Shown piece by piece: positions 36,011-46,442 of a stretch of 64,000 bases of DNA. Source of the stretch: Anthopleura xanthogrammica (taxonomy: Eukaryota; Cnidaria; Anthozoa; Actiniaria; Actiniidae). Positions within the stretch are counted from its first letter, which is position 1. Each line of letters begins with the position of its first letter. The stretch is from contig OZ025214.1 in NCBI GenBank assembly GCA_964019055.1, positions 1,364,001 through 1,428,000 on the forward strand, read 5' to 3'. A program made the position numbers and the translations under genes. Under the pieces are notes generated by a model. It was not told the origin of the DNA. It searched no databases and saw nothing but the letters and a program-made list of their open reading frames with translations.

Positions 36011-37654
36011 GTTTATTAACGTTATTAGACTTCATTTAACGGATTTCGCCGCTCGCTTGAAGGAAAATGGCGGAGATTCCTGAGAAAACAAAAAATGGCA
36101 CTGATTAAAAATTTTCAAACTATGAACTGTGCCAGTGAATTTTTTTTAAATATATTCAACAGAATTGGGTTTTATCTATCATTTACAGTTGTATGTAATA
36201 ATTATAAACTTGGAATGGAACTTCAAAAATATGGCGGCCATCTTAGTTAAAGACAACGAGACATTTTTGGCGATCCAATATGGCCGCCACTGTAATTGTC
36301 AGTATTGAAACAAATTCAGTAACGACTCTTCTCCCTCAGTAAAGATTAATATCATTTATCTGATTTAAGGAAACTTACATTTTTAAAGTTTGTGACTTGC
36401 ACAAAACTAAAAGCTCTAAGTTGGAAGGAAGTTTTTTTTGTCATTCCGTGGGAAATAACACTTTGAGGTCCTTTGTGCTTAATTTCCTTGCAAGTATATT
36501 CGAAAGATAGTCATTAGTCGTATCTTTTAGTCCTGCATCTTAAAACTCGGTTTTAAATTGGATCACGATAGAAAATTTGGCTTCTCATTCACTAATCCAT
36601 CTCAGAGCAGGTCTTTGATTAATCTAAACACCGCGTCAGACGCCATCTGATTCTACAAGTACTTCAAGTTGGAAGTCTTCGACACCAACTCTTTATGTTT
36701 ATCTTAACTTTTTCCACAATTCCAAGAAAACTTCAAACCAGGCAATTCGAAAAACAACACTCATTTCTCATTAGTTTTTCCGAAAATCAAGAAGTTACAA
36801 ATTAGACATTTTTTCCTATATAATTTTGGTTTATATCATTGCCTTTGTTTATAACAGAAGTTATTGTCGTCTTTCACAAAACATACCATTTATAATGTAA
36901 TTCGTGCTTACCATGTCAAAACGTTGTCCATGATCAAAATAGCATGATTTGTGGTTGTTTTTCTAGAGTTCTTCTACTCCATATTTTTATCGTTTTAAGG
37001 TCGAGGTTTTTTCGTTGTTCACCAGATGAATGATTAATTAGGTTCTTGGTTTCCGATTTATCACGATGACCTAATCCCCTTCTCTCTGTGTGTGTGTGTT
37101 GAAAGGTTACGGTTCACATGGCTTGGTGATCATCTATGATCCACTTCCCAGGTTGTTATTGCCATGGAAATCAGTGGTGGATCCAAGGTGGCCGCAGGGT
37201 GCCCATGACCCCCTTTCTAGCTTGGAATTAGTTGGTTGGTATAGCAATCTTCTTGATTTTGTGACCCCTATCCTCCCTACTCAAAATCATAGTTCCGCCC
37301 CAGGAAATTATGGTGCTTCACTCTTGCAATTTTATTCAATATATATCTTACGAGTTCAACATATATCTATCTAAAAAAGTGTTCAGTTATGGAGTAAAGC
37401 GTTAAAGGACAAGAACTCACTTATCACCGAAATGAATAAGTATCTTACAAAGTTTTCAATTCTAACTTCTTTTTTCGGTGAAACAATATCTTCCCATAGT
37501 AATCGAGTTTAGTTTTCTATCTCCAAAAATTATTTCATTAAAACCTCTTTTTTAGTTTTCATAATCAACGATTATGCATTGGAATGTCACGCGTCTGATC
37601 TTGATCTCCTGTAACTCTAAGAAGCATTTAAATAGCTTAAAAACTGAGATCCTA

Positions 37655-37765
37655 AGCTGAGGGTTAAACATCGAACTTCGCATGATCCGGACCTATAATG
37701 CTATAGAAGAAGACCGCCTTATTATCCATTGTTTTCAATGCGTACGGCTCATGTGAAGCTAGTAA
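37655..37765. mobile_element. Palindromic MITE family A
   Basis: Carries GAAGACCGCCTTATTATCCA, TTGTTTTCAATGCGTACGGC and CTCATGTGAAG, matching 42750-42868 in the same orientation of the core. Confidence 0.75.
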
Positions 37766-38056
37766 AACGGGGAAGATGGTCAGCATAAAGCTTTGCTTTC
37801 GTAGATTAACGATCATATTAGCAGCGTCCTGACAATTTAGACATTGGAAGTGAGCATTAGAATCAAAAGACTGTTGGGACAAAGGTTATCTCGAGCATGC
37901 ACAAACTGTTGTAAATATAACTCCGATGAAAGAAATGCGTAAAACGACTCATAAGTTTTTAAAATAAGTATTACCTTTGTAAAAGTACTGCAAAATACTG
38001 CAGTGTGCTTTCTTGATTACATAATCAGTTGAGTCGACTTGTGGCAAATCAGGCTA

Positions 38057-38185
38057 TAGACCCCTTGGACGTGACATCAAAGCAGCTCAATTTGGAGGGC
38101 AAAACAAAAGAATTTCAATCTTCTGAGAATTGGAACCTATTGTCCTCCAAACTGAGCTGCATTCCGACGTGCTGCAAGGGGTCTA
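38057..38185. mobile_element. MITE family E, TAGACCCC termini
   Basis: Starts TAGACCCCTTGGACGTGACA and ends TGCTGCAAGGGGTCTA; internally AGCTCAATTTGGAGG is inverted as CCTCCAAACTGAGCT. A second copy is at 61737-61870. Confidence 0.9.
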
Positions 38186-38515
38186 TACCAGTCCCATTCA
38201 GGAGAATCCAAGAAAATGACGCAAGAATAAGTATCAGAAATCTAGCTGTTTTTAAAAGCATTTATTCATTACAGTACAAATAAAAGATCAATTGATTAAA
38301 TGTTCACAAACTCATATTTACACATATACTCATAATATATATTAATTCAAATGTTGCTAAAAATAATCTAAAATGTCTTTTTGCTTTGTTCCGGTTTTTC
38401 TGATGGCTCAGTTGCGATACCGACCACTTTCCTTGTGCCTACAATTTCTCTGGTCTTCGTGCAAAGCCACTTGTGGAATTCAATGCAATTGCAATTGATT
38501 TTTTTCGTATTTTTA

Positions 38516-41500
38516 TTATTTTCCTATTTTACTTCTCGTATTAATTTTTCCTTGTAATCTATGTCTTTTGAATATAGAAGCATAAACATCCTCAGTCACT
38601 CCTCCCTTGTTAAGAACATTGCTTCTTAATCCAACAGGGTCATTTCCTTTGGGGTCGTACAGTGCAACTACATACAAATCATTGGTTTGCAAATCCCTGG
38701 CACAACCCATGCCAAGTTTGGTTGTACCCTTCCACACAACTTGAGTAAAGGAGTCCGTTTCCGGTGAAAGACGAGGATCAGAGAAGCTGTAATTAGCTAT
38801 TTCAGCGTACCACAAACTGGTTGCTTCTTCTCCTGCTTTGTTGAAAATTGTTCCAGTGATTTTGGCCACGTTCTCACCGTATCCCAAAGCACTCGCAACT
38901 ACAGATTTCTCGATGGTTCCTTTCATCGCCATGTCGTAGGCCATTTTTTCGGCTTGAGTCGCCAATTCGTCTGACCATTTTAGTTTTTGTGCGTGATGGA
39001 GTTCTCTGTATCTATTATGGGCATTCAGACCTTTTTCAGCAAATGATTCCAGGTCTAAACAAACAAATCAACAGGTGAACCTCTTTAATCAAATAAACAA
39101 TCACAAGTTAGGACATGGAAAAAATTAGTGAGTAACAGTAAAACAAAAGAAAACAATGGAATTAGTGTCTTCTTGTACTGCTACTGCTACTGCTACTGCT
39201 ACTGCTACTGCTACTGCTACTGCTACTGCTACTGCTACTGCTACTGCTACTGCTACTGCTACTGCTACTGCTACTGCTACTGCTACTGCTACTGCTACTG
39301 CTACTGCTACTGCTACTGCTACTGCTACTGCTACTGCTACTGCTACTGCTACTGCTACTGCTACTGCTACTGCTACTGCTACTGCTACTGCTACTGCTAC
39401 TGCTACTGCTACTGCTACTGCTACTGCTACTGCTACTGCTACTGCTACTGCTACTGCTACTGCTACTGCTACTGCTACTGCTACTGCTACTGCTACTGCT
39501 ACTGCTACTGCTACTGCTACTGCTACTGCTACTGCTACTGCTACTGCTACTGCTACTGCTACTGCTACTGCTACTGCTACTGCTACTGCTACTGCTACTG
39601 CTACTGCTACTGCTACTGCTACTGCTACTGCTACTGCTACTGCTACTGCTACTGCTACTGCTACTGCTACTGCTACTGCTACTGCTACTGCTACTGCTAC
39701 TGCTACTGCTACTGCTACTGCTACTGCTACTGCTACTGCTACTGCTACTGCTACTGCTACTGCTACTGCTACTGCTACTGCTACTGCTACTGCTACTGCT
39801 ACTGCTACTGCTACTGCTACTGCTACTGCTACTGCTACTGCTACTGCTACTGCTACTGCTACTGCTACTGCTACTGCTACTGCTACTGCTACTGCTACTG
39901 CTACTGCTACTGCTACTGCTACTGCTACTGCTACTGCTACTGCTACTGCTACTGCTACTGCTACTGCTACTGCTACTGCTACTGCTACTGCTACTGCTAC
40001 TGCTACTGCTACTGCTACTGCTACTGCTACTGCTACTGCTACTGCTACTGCTACTGCTACTGCTACTGCTACTGCTACTGCTACTGCTACTGCTACTGCT
40101 ACTGCTACTGCTACTGCTACTGCTACTGCTACTGCTACTGCTACTGCTACTGCTACTGCTACTGCTACTGCTACTGCTACTGCTACTGCTACTGCTACTG
40201 CTACTGCTACTGCTACTGCTACTGCTACTGCTACTGCTACTGCTACTGCTAAGTACTGCAATTTACTAACAATTTCGTACATGGACAATTTTGTACTTGG
40301 GCAATTACAGTTCCCACCAAAGGAATGCTAAAGCAATACTATGATTAGGACATTACCTTCTTTTAACTTCATGGCATCTACAGTTGCCTGTCTGTCTCTT
40401 TGTGTTGCCAGCTCATCTGACTCAAACAGCACGTTATCAAGTGATTTGTCTTCACCGACGCCTTTTCTGGAAGTAACAGACGTTGTTATGGGCTCATCGT
40501 AATACCCTGTCGAGGGTCTCAGCTGCAAGGGGTTAGCGGAAGCTCTTACACCATCAACGTATCTTCTCGTTGCCGCAGAATCGTCATCCATCGTTGGAAC
40601 ATTCAGGACACTCGCTTGATCACTAGGGATTGCTGTCATTTCTGAATGACTTGGCATTTGAGAAGAGCTTGAACCACCACCCAAGAGCTTATTCACTGCA
40701 ACTAGCAAGTCTTGAATCTTGGCCATCGACACTGAATCGTGGGAAGTCTTTGATGCTGGTGATGTAATTTTTGTTTCTGCAGTACTCTCAGGACTTGCCT
40801 CCTTTTGCTTATGTTGATCTTTCAGCTCTTTTACACTTTCTTGAATACCTTTGAGTATTTTCCCAAGAGACAAGGAAAGACCATTCGAGTCAGCTCCAAA
40901 GTGCTTTAGAGACTCCCTGTTACTCTTGATGCCATTTAGATTATATGAGATCTGAGGCACAGTTCTGGATTCAGTGTCAGTGTGCATATATTTAGCCAAA
41001 CCTGAGGGGTTTTTAACATCAGATGCAATGCCATCGTATGAGCTCTCAACATGTGGTTTATGTGGATGAACCACCTTGATGTCAGATAACTCGTTATTCG
41101 TCTTCCCTTGAGTAGCTATTTGATGTGTGGATGCTTTGGATGGATTGTCGTTCTCTTTCTCTGCTTCATTGAAATGAGTCACTTTGTCTTGCTCAACCTC
41201 TTCGTTATTCTTGGGCATCTTTAGCAACACCCAGGATTTTCTCGTTCCTATGCGATCTTGTGAGGAAAATGTCTTTCGCCCGCTATTCTCTTTTGCATTT
41301 GCCACGTTTGGTTCGGAATCATGCTTACTTGACTTCCCTTGGCTGCCTCCCTTCTCTCTATCCATTACTTTGATAAGTTTACTGATTGATTTTGCCAAAG
41401 TCTTCTCTAACTCATGCTTCTTTACTCCTTTCAGTATAATCAACTGGTTTTCCTTTTGAATTTGTTTTTCCAGCTCAGCTCGCTGCTCCTTGCTGCCATA

Positions 41501-42568
41501 GCCCTCAAGATACTTCATATTTGGCCTAGCAGCACCAACAAGATGCCTGTACTTCGGCTTTGTCACAAAGCGTGCCTTTTTACCAAATAAGAGTTTCAGA
41601 ATAGATGCCCCTAGTTCTGTTGGATTTACTAAAGCAGAATGGGAATGCCTAGCATCTTGTAAGATCTTGCTGCGGTAAACTGGATTTCGCAATCTGAGAC
41701 TATTTTCGTGGTCATAATTTTCGTTATATCCAGGATCTTTGACTTTCACCACCCGAACTCTTTGCCCGTTTTTCGTCAAGCCACGAGACACCCCTGTCGT
41801 AATACTGTTATTCCTGTACAAGTTACTTTCTTGATCACGACTTTGAAGTGCCTTCGCCAAATCAAGGATGTTCGCATCTTTTTTGAAGGAATTGCGCTTA
41901 TCTAGGACTAATTTGAGGGCGTTCACTAATTCATGTGAGAAATGAAATCGGTTGCGCTTCACTGAGGCATTTCTTCCTGGACCACTGACCACCATGAATC
42001 GCTTATCTGTCTTGTATGTAGGGAACATTCCCTGAACAAACTTACCATTATAATTACCATTCTTTAGTTTGTTCCTTCTTTCAACCTTTCCCGTAATCCT
42101 CGTCCGCTTTTTTCTATATCGTTTTCTTCCAAATGGTTTAACAAGATCTTTCTTTATAACTTTACCAGAATCTTTGAATTTCGACACCTTGCCCTCTTTG
42201 CTTCTATCAGAGTTCAATTTTTCTTCTTGACGAAGTTCATTATCTAATTTTTTGTGATGGAAATGATGATGGTCGTGATGATGACTGAGATCAAATCGTA
42301 AGTTCTTTCCGGGCACTCTTCCCTGCAACGCTCCCAAGGTTTCAGCATGTTCACTAAAACTCTCACGAGCATTCCATTCCACATTCTTCCTATCCCCTTC
42401 TATGTCTTCATGAAAGTCCTTGTTAATCGTATTATCGTTTCTTGACTTTTCCCGCCAAGATGATGCGCCTTTTTTAATGAATTGGACATCTTTGTGGGAG
42501 CATACAAGGTGGTCCAAACAAGTACTGACAATTATAGTGAAGACAAGTATGACACTCCGCGCATACAT
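38516..42568 (-). CDS. Large secreted basic protein with C-terminal CAP domain
   Basis: Two exons, 40357-42568 and 38516-39054, joined at phase 1 to give 916 residues. The chosen start, ATG at 42568, opens a good signal peptide (MYARSVILVFTIIVSTCLDH). The frame stays open upstream to 42829, but that extension runs into a MITE and is judged non-coding. About 700 residues are charged and low-complexity: a His-rich patch (SHHHDHHHFHH-like), many dibasic sites (KRKRY-like) that could be processed, and Ser/Lys-rich stretches. The CAP domain (about 738-885) has NAHNRYRELHHAQKLKWSDE, GENVAKI and SFTQVVWKGTTKLGMGCARD. The His that precedes the FxxxVW motif in most CAP proteins is Ser here (DSF). The intron holds the 1.07-kb (CTACTG)n array. 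It pairs with the TSP1-CAP gene. Confidence 0.83.
39181..40250. repeat. Perfect (CTACTG)n hexanucleotide array, about 178 copies
   Basis: 1,070 bp without a single mismatch, inside the 1.3-kb intron of the CAP gene. Sense orientation for that gene is (CAGTAG)n. Four frames are open, producing fictitious Ala-Val, Tyr-Cys and Thr-Ala proteins of about 380 residues. Confidence 0.98.
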
Positions 42569-42749
42569 TTGTTCGTGAACTCTGTGGAAACATTTTAGTG
42601 GGTTTTCATAAGAATGTACATACAGCCAAGAAATCAATAATGAACATGTATTTTGAGGAATTCTTAAAATTAAATTTATTAACAATTTTACAACTTTTTT
42701 TGAGACGTTAATGCACTTTTTTGATAAAGAAAAAAGGTTTCTTAGGCGC

Positions 42750-42868
42750 GCCCAGGTCAAACGCCGAACTTCACCTGAGCCGAACGCGTTGAAAACAATG
42801 GATAATAAGGCGGTCTTCTCTGATGTCATTATGTACGGCTCATGAGAAGATCGACGTTTGAACTGGGC
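42750..42868. mobile_element. Palindromic MITE family A, best copy
   Basis: Left GCCCAGGTCAAACGCCGAAC, right inverse GTTTGAACTGGGC, with arms CTTCACCTGAGCCG / CGGCTCATGAGAAG. Sits about 180 bp upstream of the CAP gene start. Confidence 0.85.
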
Positions 42869-43869
42869 CTTAATTTGGAAACCCGTATTTCACTACTTTT
42901 TGTCTTTATTTATCCACGTCACGTAGTAGAAAAAATCAAGACAAGGCCTATTTGACTGATAAACCAAAATTATGTCAAAGACCTGACGACGAAACTCAAT
43001 ATTTATGTAAGATGTTGGGTTTTAAATCCTCGAAATAAGCTAGAAATCTAATATCTGGAGTGAGATATTCCATTCCCAGAGACTACTGGCTACACTGTTT
43101 TGATAACAAGAGTAATAGAAATATAATATCACGAAATTACTTTAATTTTATTCAAAAAATGTTGCGCGTTCCCTAAACAAATCCTTATTTTGTCTTGGAA
43201 AAACCAATGGGGAATACCAAGTTTGTATTTACGATAATTTTCCTTGCCTCTGGATTAAAGTGCCAGGAATATTATTAGGTCAATGGAAAAAAATTGAATA
43301 CTAGTGGAGACATTATATGTAACAAAAAAAAAAAAAAAGGAGAATTTTAAGATCCAATTGAAAACATCGTATTTCAGCGAAATTTGATCAGCCTTAAAGC
43401 TCGTTTAATGCTGGACAACAATAAGCTAAACTTAATAGTTTAAATACTAAAGCACTAAGTAAGAAATATTGAAGAAACATTATTACTTACCAAAGGAAGC
43501 CTTCATATCATATCAGACAATTACTGGTTGAATTTAAGTTTTTTTTCTTTTATCAAGTAAGAATAGTTACATTCTTATTTTGGATAGGAAAAAAATTGGA
43601 CTGAGCTCAAATTTCAATCAATAATGTAAGAATCACAGGTGAAATAGTAGGTAAATGGTTGATCAACTTAAGAGTTACGGGTGGAATTTTAGTGTCATTG
43701 AGCAGTGGGCAGTGATAGACGTAATATAAGACCCTAAGCACGACAGGAAGCCCAAATCATAGAAATACAGTTCTCCTTATCGATCAGTCACGATCTTGAT
43801 TGATGTGGAACTACGACAGACCACAAGCACCACAGGCAGCCCAAATTAATAGAAACACAGTTTTCATCA

Positions 43870-43951
43870 ATCTCGTTCCCAGATTGGAAAAAAGACAAAG
43901 TCTTTATCTGTTTAATAACCCTAATAAAGATTGATTGATTGATTGATTGAT
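43870..43951 (+). mobile_element. Truncated LINE 3' end with (ATTG)n tail
   Basis: GACAAAGTCTTTATCTGTTT, then AATAACCCTAATAAAG and a (ATTG)5 run. A short microsatellite after such a sequence is typical of 5'-truncated non-LTR insertions. Confidence 0.5.
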
Positions 43952-44183
43952 AGAGCCCTCATTTTTTTACTGCGCATGCTCGACGAGAAAAATAATCGAC
44001 AGGGCTGAAAAACGTACACGCATGCGCCAAATTGTTCAAGAAAACAAACATGGCTGCTTGAAAACTTCGCATCGATAACGAAAATATTCTTTTCAGGGAA
44101 AAACATTTTAGTACAATTTGTACATATACAAAAAAACTTATGAATTTGTTAATGGAGATTTGCGAGAAGTAAGTATGATAATA

Positions 44184-44372
44184 TCAGTGACTGGGTGACT
44201 GGGAGGTGTTCATGCCGAGATGAGCTAGCCCTGAACACGTTTGATCCCTCGTACTACTCTCTTCACCAAGGGATCTGGGAAACTCTCTGCTCTTATACAT
44301 TGCTTGAACTGCCGATAAATATACTTTTATTGATGTATGCGGAATAGATTGAGCCAAATAGGAAGCAAACAA
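44184..44372 (-). pseudogene. Tyrosine-recombinase relic (DIRS/Crypton-like integrase N-domain)
   Basis: Minus strand reads FASYLAQSIPHTSIKVYLSA then VQAMYKSREFPRSLG, the core-binding-domain pattern of transposon tyrosine recombinases (consensus like AYLA...STIKVYLSAV). After a frameshift the adjacent frame gives KRVVRGIKRVQG, the expected next motif. The catalytic domain is absent, so this is a dead fragment. Confidence 0.7.
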
Positions 44373-44504
44373 ACATAAAAATATAATTCCTAAAACACAA
44401 GCTCAAAGACAAGAAAAACCTGAACCTGGCTTAAACTAAACTTCTAGATACGCCTACTAATAATATTTCTCAAGTTAACTTTTATTTTTAAGTTCCAGAT
44501 CCAG

Positions 44505-44952
44505 TTGATGTATCAGTCAACCTTGATTACATTTTTTCCCGCGCTTTCTTTGACGCGGATGCCAGAAAATGAGAAAAAGAAAAAGAGAAACCGCGTCAAG
44601 GCAAAGTCAGGTGAAATCCTTCAAGGATGTTATATTACATTCTAGATATTTCATTAGGTTTCTTTGTTCTTATAAACACCTACAGTATAATAAAGAATAT
44701 GGCTTTTTAGGTTTGAAGGATCCTACGTGATCTATTAAGACACACGAATTTCTCGATTCTCTGGCGGGAAAGCCATTACAAAACAAGTAGAGCAAAATAT
44801 TTTCATGTCATCCAGTAATGTCTTCAGTATTTTATTCATTCATTTTACAAATAGGTACCAAATACAAGGTCCCATTAAAGTTCCATAACCTAAATATATC
44901 GTCTGCATCAATAATCATTATTTAGGACAATTATTTTCTAAACGATTGAAAA
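44505..44952. repeat. 450-bp direct repeat, copy 1
   Basis: Starts TTGATGTATCAGTCAACCTT and ends TTTAGGACAATTATTTTCTA plus a few bases; copy 2 is at 45990-46442. The copies differ at only about a dozen sites, in direct orientation 1.49 kb apart. Non-coding. Confidence 0.93.
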
Positions 44953-45242
44953 TCAAGTCAACAATCTTCTCAATCAGGAAAGATTTTATCTGGACTAAGT
45001 ATGTTCCACATAATTGTGGAAAAGATGATGAATGACTATTATAAAAGTAAAACCCATAAATTACAATCTCAAATCACAAGAGAAATCTATCCACACTTAA
45101 ATTAAACCGTCTAGATCCGCTTACTAATAATACTAACAAGTTAAAGATTCTTCCTAATCAAGAAAGATTTTATCTTTAGTTTCATAATTGCAAACAAGAA
45201 ATGAATAAAAAGTAAAGAAAAAATAAATAGAAAATAATAAAT

Positions 45243-45467
45243 GGGAATTAACGGTGGATTCCACAGTGGCTTTTCTTCCACTGGATTTCAATTGGAATTT
45301 AGAAGTTGATTTTTATGAAGGGAGGAAAAACCGGTGAACCCAGAGAAAAATTCTCGAAGCACAGAAGAGAGCCAACCAGCAACTAACTCTACTTGCGTAC
45401 CACACCGAGACCGGCGGGACGGGTCGCATTGGTGAGAGCGCTCTCACCGCTACGCCACCCAAGATCA
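45243..45467 (-). mobile_element. tRNA-derived SINE, minus orientation
   Basis: Minus strand opens GGTGGCGTAGCGGTGAGAGC (A box region), has the AAGTAGAGTTAGTTGCTGG tail block and ends AACTTCTAAATTCCAATTGA. It separates two of the ~100-bp blocks inside the duplicated region. Confidence 0.78.
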
Positions 45468-45989
45468 TGATTATTATAAAAATATAATTCATAAAATGTA
45501 ATCCGAACTAAACAAGAGAAACACTTGAAGACTCGCTTAAACTAAACTTCTAGATGGATACGCCTACTAATAATATTAACAAGTTAACAATTCTTCTTAA
45601 TCAAGAAAGGTATTTTTATAGTTTGGTAATTCGCAAACAAACAGGCGATCGAGCACGATAAAATACCATTTTCAAAACGCAAATTCCTCTATTTAAACAA
45701 AGCTCACAGTTCTCTATATTTCAAAATGCCGCCGCTAATATGCTAAATCCATGATAGTAATTCCGCGATATCTTGGATTACTTTAAGCAGCTAAGATTCA
45801 AAACTTTCGTGCTTGCTTTATTTTATTTATCCCGACAATTTATCCGTGAATTGTAGCGGCCTATTCTTATCGTGTCGTTACTAAGACCAATGCAAAAGAA
45901 ATGGTTGTGTTCCTTAATTATATTTCGTGACGCATTCGAGAAAAGTATTAAAATAACATTTTATTTGCAGCCAGATAACGTTATTGACA

Positions 45990-46442
45990 TTGATGTATCA
46001 GTCAACCTTGATTACATTTTTTCCCCGCGCTTTCTTTGACGCGGATACCAGAAAATGAGAAAAAGAAAACTGAGAAAAACCGCGACAAGGCAAAGTCAGG
46101 TGAAATCCTTCAAGGATGTTATATAACATTCTAGATATTTCATTAGGTTTCTTTGTTCTTATAAACACCTACAGTATAATAAAGAATATGGCTTTTTAGG
46201 TTTGAAGGATCCTACGTGATCTATTAAGATACACGAATTTTTCGATTCTCTGGCGGGAAAGCCATTACCAGACAACTCGAGCAAAATATTTTCATGTCAT
46301 CCAGTAATGTCTTCAGTATTTTATTCATTCATCTTACAAATAGGTACCAAATACAAGGTCCCATTAAAGTTCCATAACCTAAATATATCGTCTGCATCAA
46401 TAATCATTATTTAGGACAATTATTTCCTAAACGTTTGAAAAT
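45990..46442. repeat. 450-bp direct repeat, copy 2
   Basis: Partner of 44505-44952; small differences such as GATGCC/GATACC and ATTACA/ATAACA. Confidence 0.93.

Larger units (their letters stand above)
36011..38515. other. Intergenic region between the two CAP genes
   Basis: No exon recognised. Contains two MITEs (37655-37765, 38057-38185) and a (GT)n run near 37088. The remainder is AT-rich and unstructured. Confidence 0.65.
44384..45612. repeat. Three dispersed copies of a ~100-bp block
   Basis: Blocks near 44384-44480, 45040-45170 and 45484-45612 share CTTAAACTAAACTTCTAGAT (or close variants), a CGCCTACTAATAATA-like stretch and CAAGTTAA. Confidence 0.75.

Noticed and set aside
39125..40331. 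Three ~380-residue ORFs of alternating Ala-Val, Tyr-Cys or Thr-Ala
   Set aside because: Pure translation of the (CTACTG)n array; the region is an intron of the CAP gene.
42569..42829. Upstream extension of the second CAP protein
   Set aside because: Runs into a MITE; the signal peptide Met at 42568 is a far better start.
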